In this document: positions 54,731 through 62,253 of the stretch, one piece after another
How the letters are laid out: each line of letters opens with the position of its first letter
How positions within the stretch are numbered: the first letter of the stretch is position 1
From: Shimwellia blattae DSM 4481 = NBRC 105725
GTDB taxonomy: Bacteria > Pseudomonadota > Gammaproteobacteria > Enterobacterales > Enterobacteriaceae
DNA length: 64,000 bases
Direction of reading: 5' to 3'
NCBI RefSeq assembly: GCF_000262305.1
Contig: NC_017910.1
Span: 992,001 to 1,056,000 of the forward strand
The notes under the pieces: generated by a model
Databases searched by the model: none
Told to the model about the DNA's origin: nothing
What the model saw: the letters and a program-made list of their open reading frames with translations, nothing else
Made by a program: the position numbers and the translations under genes

Positions 54731-55369
54731 ATGATGTGCAGATTCAGGCACTGGCTGACCGCCGCAGGGCTTATCTGTAGCGCGGCTGCCGGTGCCCATC
54801 CCCACAGTTTTATTGCGCTGAAAACGCAACTGGTGGTTGAAAACGGGCAACTGACAGGCCTGGCAATGGCGTGGACCATGGATGAGCTGACCTCGGCAGA
54901 TTTACTCTACGACGCCGCAGATGCGCAGGCTGACTCTCCGGTCTGGAAGAAACTCGCCGCTGAGGTGATGGCAAACGTGATAGCCCAGCACTATTTTACG
55001 GAGTTCTGGCGCGGCAGTGAGAAAGTGACATTTACCCCCCGTCCGCCGCAGTACAGCCTGGCGCGCAGCGGGCACCAGGCCGTGCTTCGTTTTGTACTGC
55101 CGCTGGCCCATCCTCAGCCCCTGGCCGGGCAGCGCTACCGCTTTGCGACTTTTGACCCCAGCTACTTTGTGGATATGCACTACGCGCAGGACAGCGATCT
55201 GAGCCTGCCAGCCCAGGTGCCACCGGGGTGCAAAATCACCCTGACGACGCCAGAGCCCACAGCGGAGCTGCTGGCGTATGCGCAGGCGCTGGATAAAACC
55301 GATACGCCCGACCGGGAGATGAACCTCGGCGAGCAGTTTGCTCAACAGGTGGTGCTGCAATGTCCGTGA
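54731..55369 (+). CDS. DUF1007 periplasmic protein (ZevA-like)
   Basis: A 212-residue protein with a signal peptide (1-~22, AAAGA) followed by HPHSFIALKTQLVVENGQLTGLAMAWTMDE, the hallmark start of DUF1007, whose His residues may bind metal. It also has FYFVDM-like FDPSYFVDMHYAQDSDL. In Haemophilus the homologue ZevA works with the permease ZevB in zinc handling. Here it overlaps the NicO-type permease gene by 10 bp, the same pairing. A strong ribosome site, GGAAGGGGG, precedes the ATG. Confidence 0.82.
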   Translation: MMCRFRHWLTAAGLICSAAAGAHPHSFIALKTQLVVENGQLTGLAMAWTMDELTSADLLYDAADAQADSPVWKKLAAEVMANVIAQHYFTEFWRGSEKVTFTPRPPQYSLARSGHQAVLRFVLPLAHPQPLAGQRYRFATFDPSYFVDMHYAQDSDLSLPAQVPPGCKITLTTPEPTAELLAYAQALDKTDTPDREMNLGEQFAQQVVLQCP

Positions 55370-56337
55370 TGACCTCCCCTGTAAAACATCGCTGGATAGC
55401 GTTCTGGCCGCTGGCGGCCCTGCTGGTACTCACGGTGGCAGGGGGGCTGGCCCTGTGGCAGTACTGGCCCCGGGTGATGCTGGAAAGCCACCAGTGGCAG
55501 CGCCAGATCAACGGGCAGTTAACCCGGCTGCTGCGTGCGGTTGCCAGCGATCCGCTCTCTGCCGGTGGGCCGTTGTTAATTTTTAGCCTGGTTTACGGGG
55601 TGCTGCACGCCCTGGGGCCGGGGCATGGCAAAGTGGTGATTACCACCTGGCTTGCCACTCGTCCGGCCCGGCTGCGGGAAAGCCTGTGCCTGACATTTGC
55701 CGCCTCGTTACTTCAGGGGATGGTGGCCATTGTGCTGGTGGCCGTGGTGCTGACACTGCTGCAACTGCCCGCCAGGCAGCTGCACCTCAGCAGTTACTGG
55801 CTGGAAAAGGGCAGTTATCTGCTGGTGGGGGGGCTTGGCGCCCTGTTGTGCTGGCGGGCGCAAAAACGGCTGCGCCCGCTGCTGAGACGCCCGGCCGTAT
55901 TTCACCGCTTTACGCCGGTGCACGTTCACAGCGCCACCTGCGGGTGCGGGCACCACCATGTGCCGCAGGCCCGTGAGCTGGAGGCCGCCGCAGACTGGCG
56001 CAGTAAACTGATGCTGGTCCTGGCCATGGGGATGCGCCCCTGCTCCGGGGCAATTATGGTGCTGCTGTTCAGTAAGGTGGTGGGGATTTTTGCCTGGGGG
56101 ATGGCCGCGGTGCTGGCTATGTCGGCCGGAACTTCGCTGACCATCTCCGGGTTTGCCGTGCTGGTGCACAGTTTCCGCCGGGTGGCAGAACGCCTGGCGA
56201 GCCAGCGCACGCCGCCGCTCTGGCGCCGGGTTATGTGGCCGGTACTGGCAATGGCTGGCGGGATATTTCTGATGGCAGTCGCCACAGTGATGTGGAGCAG
56301 TACGCCGCTACCGGTTCGTGGGCTGAGGCCTTTTTAA
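55360..56337 (+). CDS. NicO-family nickel/cobalt (or zinc) exporter, ZevB-like
   Basis: A 325-residue inner-membrane protein with about six to seven helices. NicO/RcnA signatures are seen: GVLHALGPGHGKVVITTWL with its HxxxPxHxK-like core, and GMRPCSGAIMVLLFSKVVG. A cytosolic loop with HVHSATCGCGHHH is a metal-binding stretch. The family exports or imports Ni/Co, and the ZevB branch is linked to zinc. Substrate cannot be settled from sequence. It is translationally coupled to the DUF1007 gene. Confidence 0.85.
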   Translation: MSVMTSPVKHRWIAFWPLAALLVLTVAGGLALWQYWPRVMLESHQWQRQINGQLTRLLRAVASDPLSAGGPLLIFSLVYGVLHALGPGHGKVVITTWLATRPARLRESLCLTFAASLLQGMVAIVLVAVVLTLLQLPARQLHLSSYWLEKGSYLLVGGLGALLCWRAQKRLRPLLRRPAVFHRFTPVHVHSATCGCGHHHVPQARELEAAADWRSKLMLVLAMGMRPCSGAIMVLLFSKVVGIFAWGMAAVLAMSAGTSLTISGFAVLVHSFRRVAERLASQRTPPLWRRVMWPVLAMAGGIFLMAVATVMWSSTPLPVRGLRPF

Positions 56338-56387
56338 AGCTAAAAGTGGAGGGGAGAATAGCGATTCTCGCCCGCTTCAGGTTCAGA

Positions 56388-56706
56388 CATATGAACGCCC
56401 GATGAACGGGTTCCGCTCCCTGACGATGGGCACTCATATGTTGTGTGCGGAACCTGGTCGCGTTCCAGGAGGGGGGGCCGGCCCCCTCCTGGAGACCTCG
56501 CCGGCCCGCGGTCAATCGCCGCTGCGCGGTTCGCTGCAACTCCGGCTTGCTCTGGCGGACCAGTCAGGATTCGGCATCCATGCCTCAACCTTCCTTCTGG
56601 CTGCCATCCTGGCAGCCAGTCCTTGAGCTGCACCTGCGTTTTCGCCGATTGCCTTTATGCGGGGATTTAACACCCTCGCGGTCATTAACTGACATTCAGC
56701 GGCATT
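56388..56706 (+). repeat. Left unit of the 56-57 kb palindrome
   Basis: This unit carries its own local hairpins: TCCAGGAGGGGG with CCCCCTCCTGGA (56464-56493, loop GGCCGG), GGTTCCGC with GCGGAACC (56409-56456), and CTGGCTGCC-atcct-GGCAGCCAG (56597-56619). Each has a counterpart at the mirrored position in the right unit, with different stem bases. Confidence 0.75.
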
Positions 56707-57025
56707 TCAGCCGCTGAAACCGTGTTGTTGTACCGCAGGGGTTTTCCAGTCCCGCGTAAAAGAAACTGGCGGCGCGCAGCCGAAAAGACCAGGGGTGGCG
56801 GCCAGGACGGCCGCTACAGGGAGGGGTGAGACAGGATGTCGAATCCCGACCGGACCGCAGGATTGAAGCGCAGCAGAGCGTATCGCGTCAGCGACAGTTT
56901 CCCCGCGGGCCGGGGGTATCCCTAAAGGGGAATCGGCATTCCCCTTTAGGACGCGACCAGGTCCAGGTGCAACAAAGAAATGCCGGGGGGGCGGGGAGCG
57001 GAACCGGCTCCCCGAACGAACATAT
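56707..57025 (-). repeat. Right unit of the 56-57 kb palindrome
   Basis: Facing copy. Its hairpins are CCTAAAGGGGAAT-cggc-ATTCCCCTTTAGG (56921-56950), TGGCGGCC-aggac-GGCCGCTA (56796-56816, one G-T pair), and GGGGAGC with GCTCCCC (56994-57014). The 56921 stem is centred exactly opposite the left-unit 56464 stem, yet the two share almost no stem sequence. Confidence 0.75.
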
Positions 57026-57095
57026 TCCGGATCATATTGCCAGCACTAAAGCCACTATCGGCATCGCCAGGCCAGCCTGAATCGCCGGATTCTAC

Positions 57096-57899
57096 TTAGC
57101 GTTTTAACGCTTCGCTCAGCTCGTCACGCATGCCGGACAGCATCGCTTTCACCACACGCGGGTTACCGGCCACAATATTGCCGTTCAGCATGTAGTTATG
57201 GCCACCGGTAAAGTCACATACCAGGGAGCCGGCTTCGCGGGCAATCAGTTCACCAGCGGCAAAGTCCCAGGGGCGCAGGCCAATTTCAAAGTAACCGTCA
57301 ACGCGGCCAGCGGCAACGTAGCACAGATCCAGCGCGGCGGAGCCGGTGCGGCGGAAATCGGCACACTGGGTAAACAGCTTGCCGAGGATGTTCATATAAG
57401 CGGCAGAGTGCTGTTTGGCTTTGAACGGGAAACCGGTCGCAAGGATAGTTCCGTCCAGATCGCGGGCATTGCTGCCGCGCAGGCGGTAGCCGTTAAGCTG
57501 GGCGCCCTGGCCGCGGGTGGCGGTGAACAGTTCGTTGCGCATCGGATCGTAAACCACGGCCACTTCAGTGCGGCCTTTAATGCGCACGGCAATGGAAACG
57601 GAGAAATGAGGTAAACGTTTTACGAAGTTGGTGGTGCCATCCAGCGGATCAATAACCCATTGAATATCTTTATCTTCACCGGCCAGTTCGCCGGATTCTT
57701 CGGTGATAATGCTGTGCTGAGGATAAGATTTGCGAATGACATCGATAATCACGCGCTCTGCGTCTTTATCTACGTTGGTAACGAAATCATTAGTGCCTTT
57801 CTGGCTGGTTTCTACGGCGTCCGGCGTTTCGTAGTTTTTAGCGATAATATTGCCGGCCTTACGCGCAGCGCGAACGGCGATGTTCAGCATCGGATGCAT
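57096..57899 (-). CDS. suhB: Inositol-1-monophosphatase / Nus factor SuhB
   Basis: A 267-residue protein of the magnesium-dependent inositol monophosphatase family. Motifs are ITEESGE, the metal-binding DPLDGTTNF and the C-terminal WDFAAGELIAREAG. In E. coli its main role is as part of the rRNA antitermination complex with NusA/B/E/G at boxA, such as the site at 1230 here. It is divergent from trmJ. Confidence 0.96.
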   Translation of the reverse strand: MHPMLNIAVRAARKAGNIIAKNYETPDAVETSQKGTNDFVTNVDKDAERVIIDVIRKSYPQHSIITEESGELAGEDKDIQWVIDPLDGTTNFVKRLPHFSVSIAVRIKGRTEVAVVYDPMRNELFTATRGQGAQLNGYRLRGSNARDLDGTILATGFPFKAKQHSAAYMNILGKLFTQCADFRRTGSAALDLCYVAAGRVDGYFEIGLRPWDFAAGELIAREAGSLVCDFTGGHNYMLNGNIVAGNPRVVKAMLSGMRDELSEALKR

Positions 57900-58022
57900 G
57901 GGTTACTCTCACTGGATGTTAAAGAACGGGGGAAATCGGCGCGGAGTATATCAGAGCATTCGGACTCTGTCTCGGGAATATGGTATCATCGGCCGATATT
58001 CTTCCTGTCGTTGTAGTGAGCT

Positions 58023-58760
58023 ATGCTAGAAAATATTCGCATTGTGCTGGTCGAAACCTCTCATACCGGCAATATGGGCTCCGTTGCCCGCGCCATGAAA
58101 ACCATGGGGCTGACCAATCTGTGGCTGGTTAACCCGCTGGTCAAACCGGACTCTCAGGCTATCGCGCTGGCCGCTGGCGCCAGTGATGTTATCGGTAATG
58201 CGCAGATTGTTGACTCGCTCGATGAAGCCATTTCCGGCTGCAGCCTGGTGGTTGGCACCAGCGCCCGTTCCCGCACGCTCCCCTGGCCGATGCTCGACCC
58301 CCGTGAATGCGGGCTGAAAAGTGTGGCTGAAGGTGCCCATGCCCCGGTGGCGATTGTCTTTGGCCGCGAGCGGGTTGGCCTGACGAATGACGAGCTGCAA
58401 AAATGCCATTATCACGTCGCCATCGCGGCAAATCCGGAGTACAGCTCGCTTAATCTGGCCATGGCGGTGCAGGTTATCACGTATGAAGTGCGTATGGCGT
58501 GGCTGGCGGCTCAGGAGCAGGGTGAGACTCACCAGGATGAGGAACACCACTACCCGCTGGTAGACGATCTGGAGCGCTTTTACGGGCACCTGGAGCAAAC
58601 CCTGCTGGGCACCGGGTTTATCCGCCCCGGCAACCCGGGCCAGGTGATGAGTAAACTGCGGCGTCTGTTTACCCGGGCCCGCCCGGAAAGCGCCGAGCTT
58701 AATATTTTGCGCGGCATTCTGGCGTCGATTGATCACCAGGACTCGCAGGGTAAAAAATAG
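58023..58760 (+). CDS. trmJ: tRNA (Cm32/Um32) 2'-O-methyltransferase TrmJ
   Basis: A 245-residue SPOUT enzyme methylating the ribose of nucleotide 32 in the anticodon loop. The N-terminal domain has the knot motifs IRIVLVETSHTGNMGSVARAMKTMGL, IVFGRERVGLTNDEL and YSSLNLAMAVQV. The C-terminal ~80 residues form the helical extension used for tRNA binding. It lies upstream of iscR, 236 bp away. Confidence 0.95.
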   Translation: MLENIRIVLVETSHTGNMGSVARAMKTMGLTNLWLVNPLVKPDSQAIALAAGASDVIGNAQIVDSLDEAISGCSLVVGTSARSRTLPWPMLDPRECGLKSVAEGAHAPVAIVFGRERVGLTNDELQKCHYHVAIAANPEYSSLNLAMAVQVITYEVRMAWLAAQEQGETHQDEEHHYPLVDDLERFYGHLEQTLLGTGFIRPGNPGQVMSKLRRLFTRARPESAELNILRGILASIDHQDSQGKK

Positions 58761-58777
58761 TTGAGTAAAATGCCGGG

Positions 58778-58832
58778 TTAAATAGTTGACCAATTTACTC
58801 AGGAATGTCAGACTTGCCGCTGCTATGTAAAT
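58778..58832 (+). promoter_or_regulatory. iscR promoter region with IscR-binding sequence
   Basis: TTAAATAGTTGACCAATTT and the following AGGAATGTCAGACTTG block are near-identical to what I recall of the E. coli iscR promoter, where [2Fe-2S]-IscR represses at two type 1 sites. Exact half-sites and start point were not resolved. Between this block and the gene lies a leader longer than in E. coli. Confidence 0.65.
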
Positions 58833-58996
58833 GATATTGCAATCCCGAGCTTTCATCTGCGGCTGTTGTCGCAATTGTCCGGAACACGACAGAAAGTTAC
58901 CTGCATGATTCTGGCCTGCGCTATCGCGGTAGCCAGAATCAACGGGACAACACACTAAACCCCCGGCACGAGGGGAGAGTAGAGGTTAAGTAAGAC

Positions 58997-59485
58997 ATGA
59001 GACTGACATCAAAAGGGCGCTACGCGGTCACTGCTATGCTGGACGTTGCTCTTAATTCTGAGGCGGGCCCGGTACCACTGGCTGACATCTCTGAACGCCA
59101 GGGGATTTCTCTTTCCTATCTTGAACAGCTGTTTTCTCGCCTGCGTAAAAACGGCCTGGTCGCCAGCGTGCGCGGCCCGGGCGGCGGTTATTTGCTGGGC
59201 AAAGATGCTGACGACATCGCTGTTGGCGAAGTTATCAGCGCGGTTGATGAGTCTGTAGACGCCACCCGTTGCCAGGGTAAGGGTGGATGTCAGGGCGGCG
59301 ACAAATGCCTGACCCACGCCCTGTGGCGCGATCTGAGCGATCGGCTGACCGGGTTTTTAAATAACATTACCCTGGGTGAACTGGTGAATAACCAGGAAGT
59401 GCTGGATGTGTCTGACCGTCAGCATACGGATCCTCAGCGCGCGCCGCGCGTACAGGATGCCATTGATGTAAAACTGCGCGCATAA
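58997..59485 (+). CDS. iscR: Iron-sulfur cluster regulator IscR
   Basis: A 162-residue Rrf2-family regulator. The winged helix-turn-helix is at ~1-65 (MRLTSKGRYAVTAMLDVAL; LADISERQGISLSYLEQLFSRLRKNGLV). The [2Fe-2S] ligands are Cys92, Cys98, Cys104 and His107 in CQGKGGCQGGDKCLTH. With cluster it represses the isc operon; without cluster it activates suf and others. The promoter-proximal gene of iscRSUA-hscBA. Confidence 0.97.
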   Translation: MRLTSKGRYAVTAMLDVALNSEAGPVPLADISERQGISLSYLEQLFSRLRKNGLVASVRGPGGGYLLGKDADDIAVGEVISAVDESVDATRCQGKGGCQGGDKCLTHALWRDLSDRLTGFLNNITLGELVNNQEVLDVSDRQHTDPQRAPRVQDAIDVKLRA

Positions 59486-59494
59486 ATACCAGAA

Positions 59495-59570
59495 CCTCTT
59501 CACCTTCGGCGGCAGAAGGGCTGGTCAGTACCGGCGTTGTGCTTCTGCTGACCTTATAACAGAGAAGAGG
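59495..59570 (+). promoter_or_regulatory. Structured iscR-iscS intergenic RNA
   Basis: Nested stems: CCTCTTC (59495-59501) with GAAGAGG (59564-59570), and inside it GGTCAG (59523-59528) with CTGACC (59548-59553). In E. coli a stable structure here protects the iscR part of the message when the sRNA RyhB triggers loss of iscSUA. Role here is inferred by position. Confidence 0.65.
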
Positions 59571-59678
59571 GGATTCTTTTTCAGGATCAGGCGGGGGGTA
59601 TCCCCTGAACGCTGAGGCGTACATCGAGTCGTTGGCCTGATTCCGTAGCATTGAGTGATGTACGGAGCTTAAAGAGCA

Positions 59679-60893
59679 ATGAAATTACCGATTTATCTTG
59701 ATTACTCTGCAACCACGCCCGTTGATCCGCGCGTTGCTGAGAAGATGATGCAGTGTTTAACTCTGGACGGGACCTTTGGTAACCCCGCATCCCGTTCACA
59801 CCGTTATGGCTGGCAGGCTGAAGAGGCGGTTGATATCGCCCGTAATCAGATTGCCGAGCTGGTAGGTGCCGACCCGCGTGAAATCGTCTTCACCTCCGGC
59901 GCTACGGAATCAGACAACCTGGCTATCAAAGGTGCGGCCAATTTCTACCAGAAGAAAGGCAAGCACATCATCACCAGCAAAACCGAGCATAAAGCGGTTC
60001 TGGATACCTGCCGCCAGCTGGAGCGTGAAGGCTTCGAGGTGACTTATCTCTCCCCTGAGTCTAATGGCCTTATCGATCTGAAAAAGCTGGAAGCCGCCAT
60101 GCGTGATGACACCATTCTGGTTTCCATCATGCACGTTAACAATGAAATCGGCATTGTGCAGGATATCGCGGCCATCGGCGAAATGTGTCGCGCCCGCGGG
60201 ATTGTCTACCACGTAGACGCCACCCAGAGCGTGGGCAAACTGCCTATCGACCTGAACACCCTGAAAGTGGATCTGATGTCCTTCTCCGGCCACAAAATTT
60301 ACGGCCCGAAAGGCATTGGTGCTCTGTATGTGCGCCGTAAGCCGCGGATCCGTATTGAAGCCCAGATGCACGGTGGCGGCCATGAGCGCGGCATGCGTTC
60401 CGGTACTCTGCCGGTACACCAGATTGTCGGTATGGGCGAAGCCTACCGCATTGCGAAAGAAGAGATGTCGACCGAAGTGGCGCGTCTGGCTGCCCTGCGC
60501 GACCGTCTGTGGAATGGCGTGAAAGATATCGAAGAAGTGTATCTTAACGGCGATCTGGAGCATGGCGCACCGAACATCCTTAACGTCAGCTTTAACTACG
60601 TTGAAGGCGAGTCCCTCATCATGGCGCTCAAAGATCTGGCGGTTTCCTCCGGCTCTGCCTGTACGTCTGCAAGCCTTGAGCCCTCCTATGTGCTGCGTGC
60701 ACTGGGGCTGAATGATGAGCTGGCTCACAGCTCTATCCGTTTCTCTTTAGGTCGTTTTACTACCGAAGAAGAGATTGACTATGCCATCGACCTGGTGCGC
60801 AAATCCATTGGCCGTCTGCGTGAGCTCTCCCCCCTGTGGGAAATGCACAAAGACGGTGTGGATCTGAACTCCATCGAATGGTCGCATCATTAA
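59679..60893 (+). CDS. iscS: Cysteine desulfurase IscS
   Basis: A 404-residue PLP enzyme, the same length as E. coli IscS. It draws sulfur from cysteine for Fe-S clusters, tRNA thiolation and cofactors. The PLP lysine is in SFSGHKIYGPKG (Lys206) and the persulfide cysteine is Cys328 in SSGSACTSASLEPS. It acts with IscU, 27 bp downstream. Confidence 0.98.
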   Translation: MKLPIYLDYSATTPVDPRVAEKMMQCLTLDGTFGNPASRSHRYGWQAEEAVDIARNQIAELVGADPREIVFTSGATESDNLAIKGAANFYQKKGKHIITSKTEHKAVLDTCRQLEREGFEVTYLSPESNGLIDLKKLEAAMRDDTILVSIMHVNNEIGIVQDIAAIGEMCRARGIVYHVDATQSVGKLPIDLNTLKVDLMSFSGHKIYGPKGIGALYVRRKPRIRIEAQMHGGGHERGMRSGTLPVHQIVGMGEAYRIAKEEMSTEVARLAALRDRLWNGVKDIEEVYLNGDLEHGAPNILNVSFNYVEGESLIMALKDLAVSSGSACTSASLEPSYVLRALGLNDELAHSSIRFSLGRFTTEEEIDYAIDLVRKSIGRLRELSPLWEMHKDGVDLNSIEWSHH

Positions 60894-60920
60894 TCGGTAA
60901 GGCAATAAGGAGAATTCACC

Positions 60921-61307
60921 ATGGCATATAGCGAAAAAGTTATCGATCACTATGAGAACCCGCGTAACGTTGGTTCTTTTGACAACAGCGACGAAAACGT
61001 CGGTAGCGGCATGGTCGGGGCCCCGGCCTGCGGCGACGTGATGAAGTTGCAGATTAAAGTCAACAATGACGGTATTATTGAAGACGCGCGCTTTAAAACC
61101 TACGGCTGTGGCTCTGCCATTGCCTCCAGCTCCCTGGTGACCGAGTGGGTCAAAGGGAAGTCTCTGGACGAAGCGCAGGCGATTAAAAATACCGACATCG
61201 CCGAAGAGCTGGAGTTACCGCCGGTAAAAATCCACTGCTCGATTCTGGCGGAAGATGCCATTAAGGCCGCCATTGCGGATTATAAAAGCAAACGTGAAGC
61301 GAAATAA
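60921..61307 (+). CDS. iscU: Fe-S cluster scaffold IscU
   Basis: A 128-residue scaffold on which [2Fe-2S] clusters are built. Ligands Cys37 (GAPACGD), Cys63 (TYGCGSA) and Cys106 (HCSILAEDAI) are present, as is the LPPVKIHC motif recognised by HscA. A strong ribosome site, AAGGAGAA, precedes it. Confidence 0.98.
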   Translation: MAYSEKVIDHYENPRNVGSFDNSDENVGSGMVGAPACGDVMKLQIKVNNDGIIEDARFKTYGCGSAIASSSLVTEWVKGKSLDEAQAIKNTDIAEELELPPVKIHCSILAEDAIKAAIADYKSKREAK

Positions 61308-61323
61308 TTATTGAGGTTGTTGT

Positions 61324-61647
61324 ATGTCGATTACCCTTAGCGACAGTGCTGCCGCGCGTGTAAGTACCTTCCTGGCAAACCGGGGAAAAGGTTTTGGTCT
61401 GCGCCTTGGTGTGCGTACATCCGGATGCTCCGGCATGGCGTATGTACTGGAGTTTGTTGATGAGCCTGCGGCCGATGACACCGTCTTCGAAGACAAAGGC
61501 GTCAAAGTGGTTATCGATGGCAAGAGCCTGCGCTTCCTGGACGGCACTCAGCTTGACTTCGTAAAAGAAGGTCTGAACGAAGGGTTTAAATTTACCAACC
61601 CGAACGTCAAAGATGAGTGCGGCTGCGGCGAAAGTTTCAACGTGTAA
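61324..61647 (+). CDS. iscA: Fe-S assembly protein IscA
   Basis: A 107-residue A-type carrier for Fe-S clusters and iron. The three conserved cysteines are in GVRTSGCSGMAY (Cys35) and DECGCGESF (Cys99, Cys101). It is 16 bp after iscU. A terminator-like hairpin follows before hscB. Confidence 0.97.
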   Translation: MSITLSDSAAARVSTFLANRGKGFGLRLGVRTSGCSGMAYVLEFVDEPAADDTVFEDKGVKVVIDGKSLRFLDGTQLDFVKEGLNEGFKFTNPNVKDECGCGESFNV

Positions 61648-61660
61648 TGCCGTCTGCGTA

Positions 61661-61695
61661 AAAACCCCACCGGCCACGTGTCCGCGTGGGGTTTT
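61661..61695 (+). terminator. Terminator-like hairpin between iscA and hscB
   Basis: AAAACCCCAC (61661-61670) pairs with GTGGGGTTTT (61686-61695), then CCTTTATATT. It lies inside the operon and could act as a partial terminator that lowers hscBA output relative to iscSUA. Confidence 0.65.
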
Positions 61696-61723
61696 CCTTT
61701 ATATTGCTAACCACGGGGCTGTT

Positions 61724-62239
61724 ATGGACTACTTCACCCTTTTTGGGCTACCGGAAAGCTACCAGCTTGACGTTAACCAACTTGCGGCCCGTTACCAGGA
61801 CCTGCAACGCCAGTATCACCCGGATAAATACGCCAGCCGCCCGCAAGCAGAGCAGCTGGCCGCAGTACAGCAGTCCGCCACGATTAACCAGGGCTGGCAA
61901 ACGCTGCGCCACCCCCTGTCCCGGGCGGAATATTTGCTGTCACTCCACGGTTTTGATCTGGCGTCTGAGCAGCACACGGTGCGCGATACCGCCTTTTTGA
62001 TGGAACAACTGGAATTGCGCGAAGAGCTGGATGATATTGAACAGCAGCGTGATGAATCCCGCCTGGCGTCATTTTCCACGCGTGTTGATGGCATGATCTC
62101 TTCCCGCACCCGCACCATGGTGAGCGAGCTGGATGCCCGGCAGTGGGAACCGGCCGCCGACACGGTACGTAAATTACGTTTTCTCGATAAACTGCGCAGT
62201 CAAATAGAACAACTCGAAGAAAAACTGCTCGATTTTTGA
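61724..62239 (+). CDS. hscB: Co-chaperone HscB
   Basis: A 171-residue J-domain protein, the same length as E. coli HscB, that delivers IscU to HscA and stimulates its ATPase. The J domain (1-~75) has HPD at 32-34 (RQYHPDKY). The C-terminal helical domain (~85-171) binds IscU. The start at 61724 matches the family MDYFTLFGLP; the open frame upstream overlaps iscA and is not coding. Confidence 0.97.
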   Translation: MDYFTLFGLPESYQLDVNQLAARYQDLQRQYHPDKYASRPQAEQLAAVQQSATINQGWQTLRHPLSRAEYLLSLHGFDLASEQHTVRDTAFLMEQLELREELDDIEQQRDESRLASFSTRVDGMISSRTRTMVSELDARQWEPAADTVRKLRFLDKLRSQIEQLEEKLLDF

Positions 62240-62253
62240 TTCTGGAAGCATAC

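Larger units (their letters stand above)
56388..57025. repeat. Large diverged palindrome made of two facing structured units
   Basis: A 638-bp gene-free block filling most of the 56338-57095 gap. The left arm and the reverse complement of the right arm align almost without gaps about 56707. Shared blocks, left and right: ATATG 56389 / 57025; GGTTCCGCTCCC 56409 / 57005; ACCTGGTCGCGT 56452 / 56962; CCGGCCCGCGG 56501 / 56913; GGATTCG-CATCC 56567 / 56846; TCCTGGC 56607 / 56807. The axis is itself a hairpin, TTCAGCGGC-atttca-GCCGCTGAA (56695-56718). Between shared blocks the arms have diverged. No protein with credible composition is encoded. No family is recognised. Confidence 0.85.

Noticed and set aside
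56402..57080. Open frames of 65-100 codons inside the large palindrome
   Set aside because: All fall on hairpin arms, are Arg/Pro-rich, and are not conserved as protein between the two arms (indels of one base shift the frame).
58026..58955. 309-codon frame antisense to trmJ and the iscR promoter
   Set aside because: It mirrors the trmJ reading frame and covers the conserved iscR promoter; no family resemblance.
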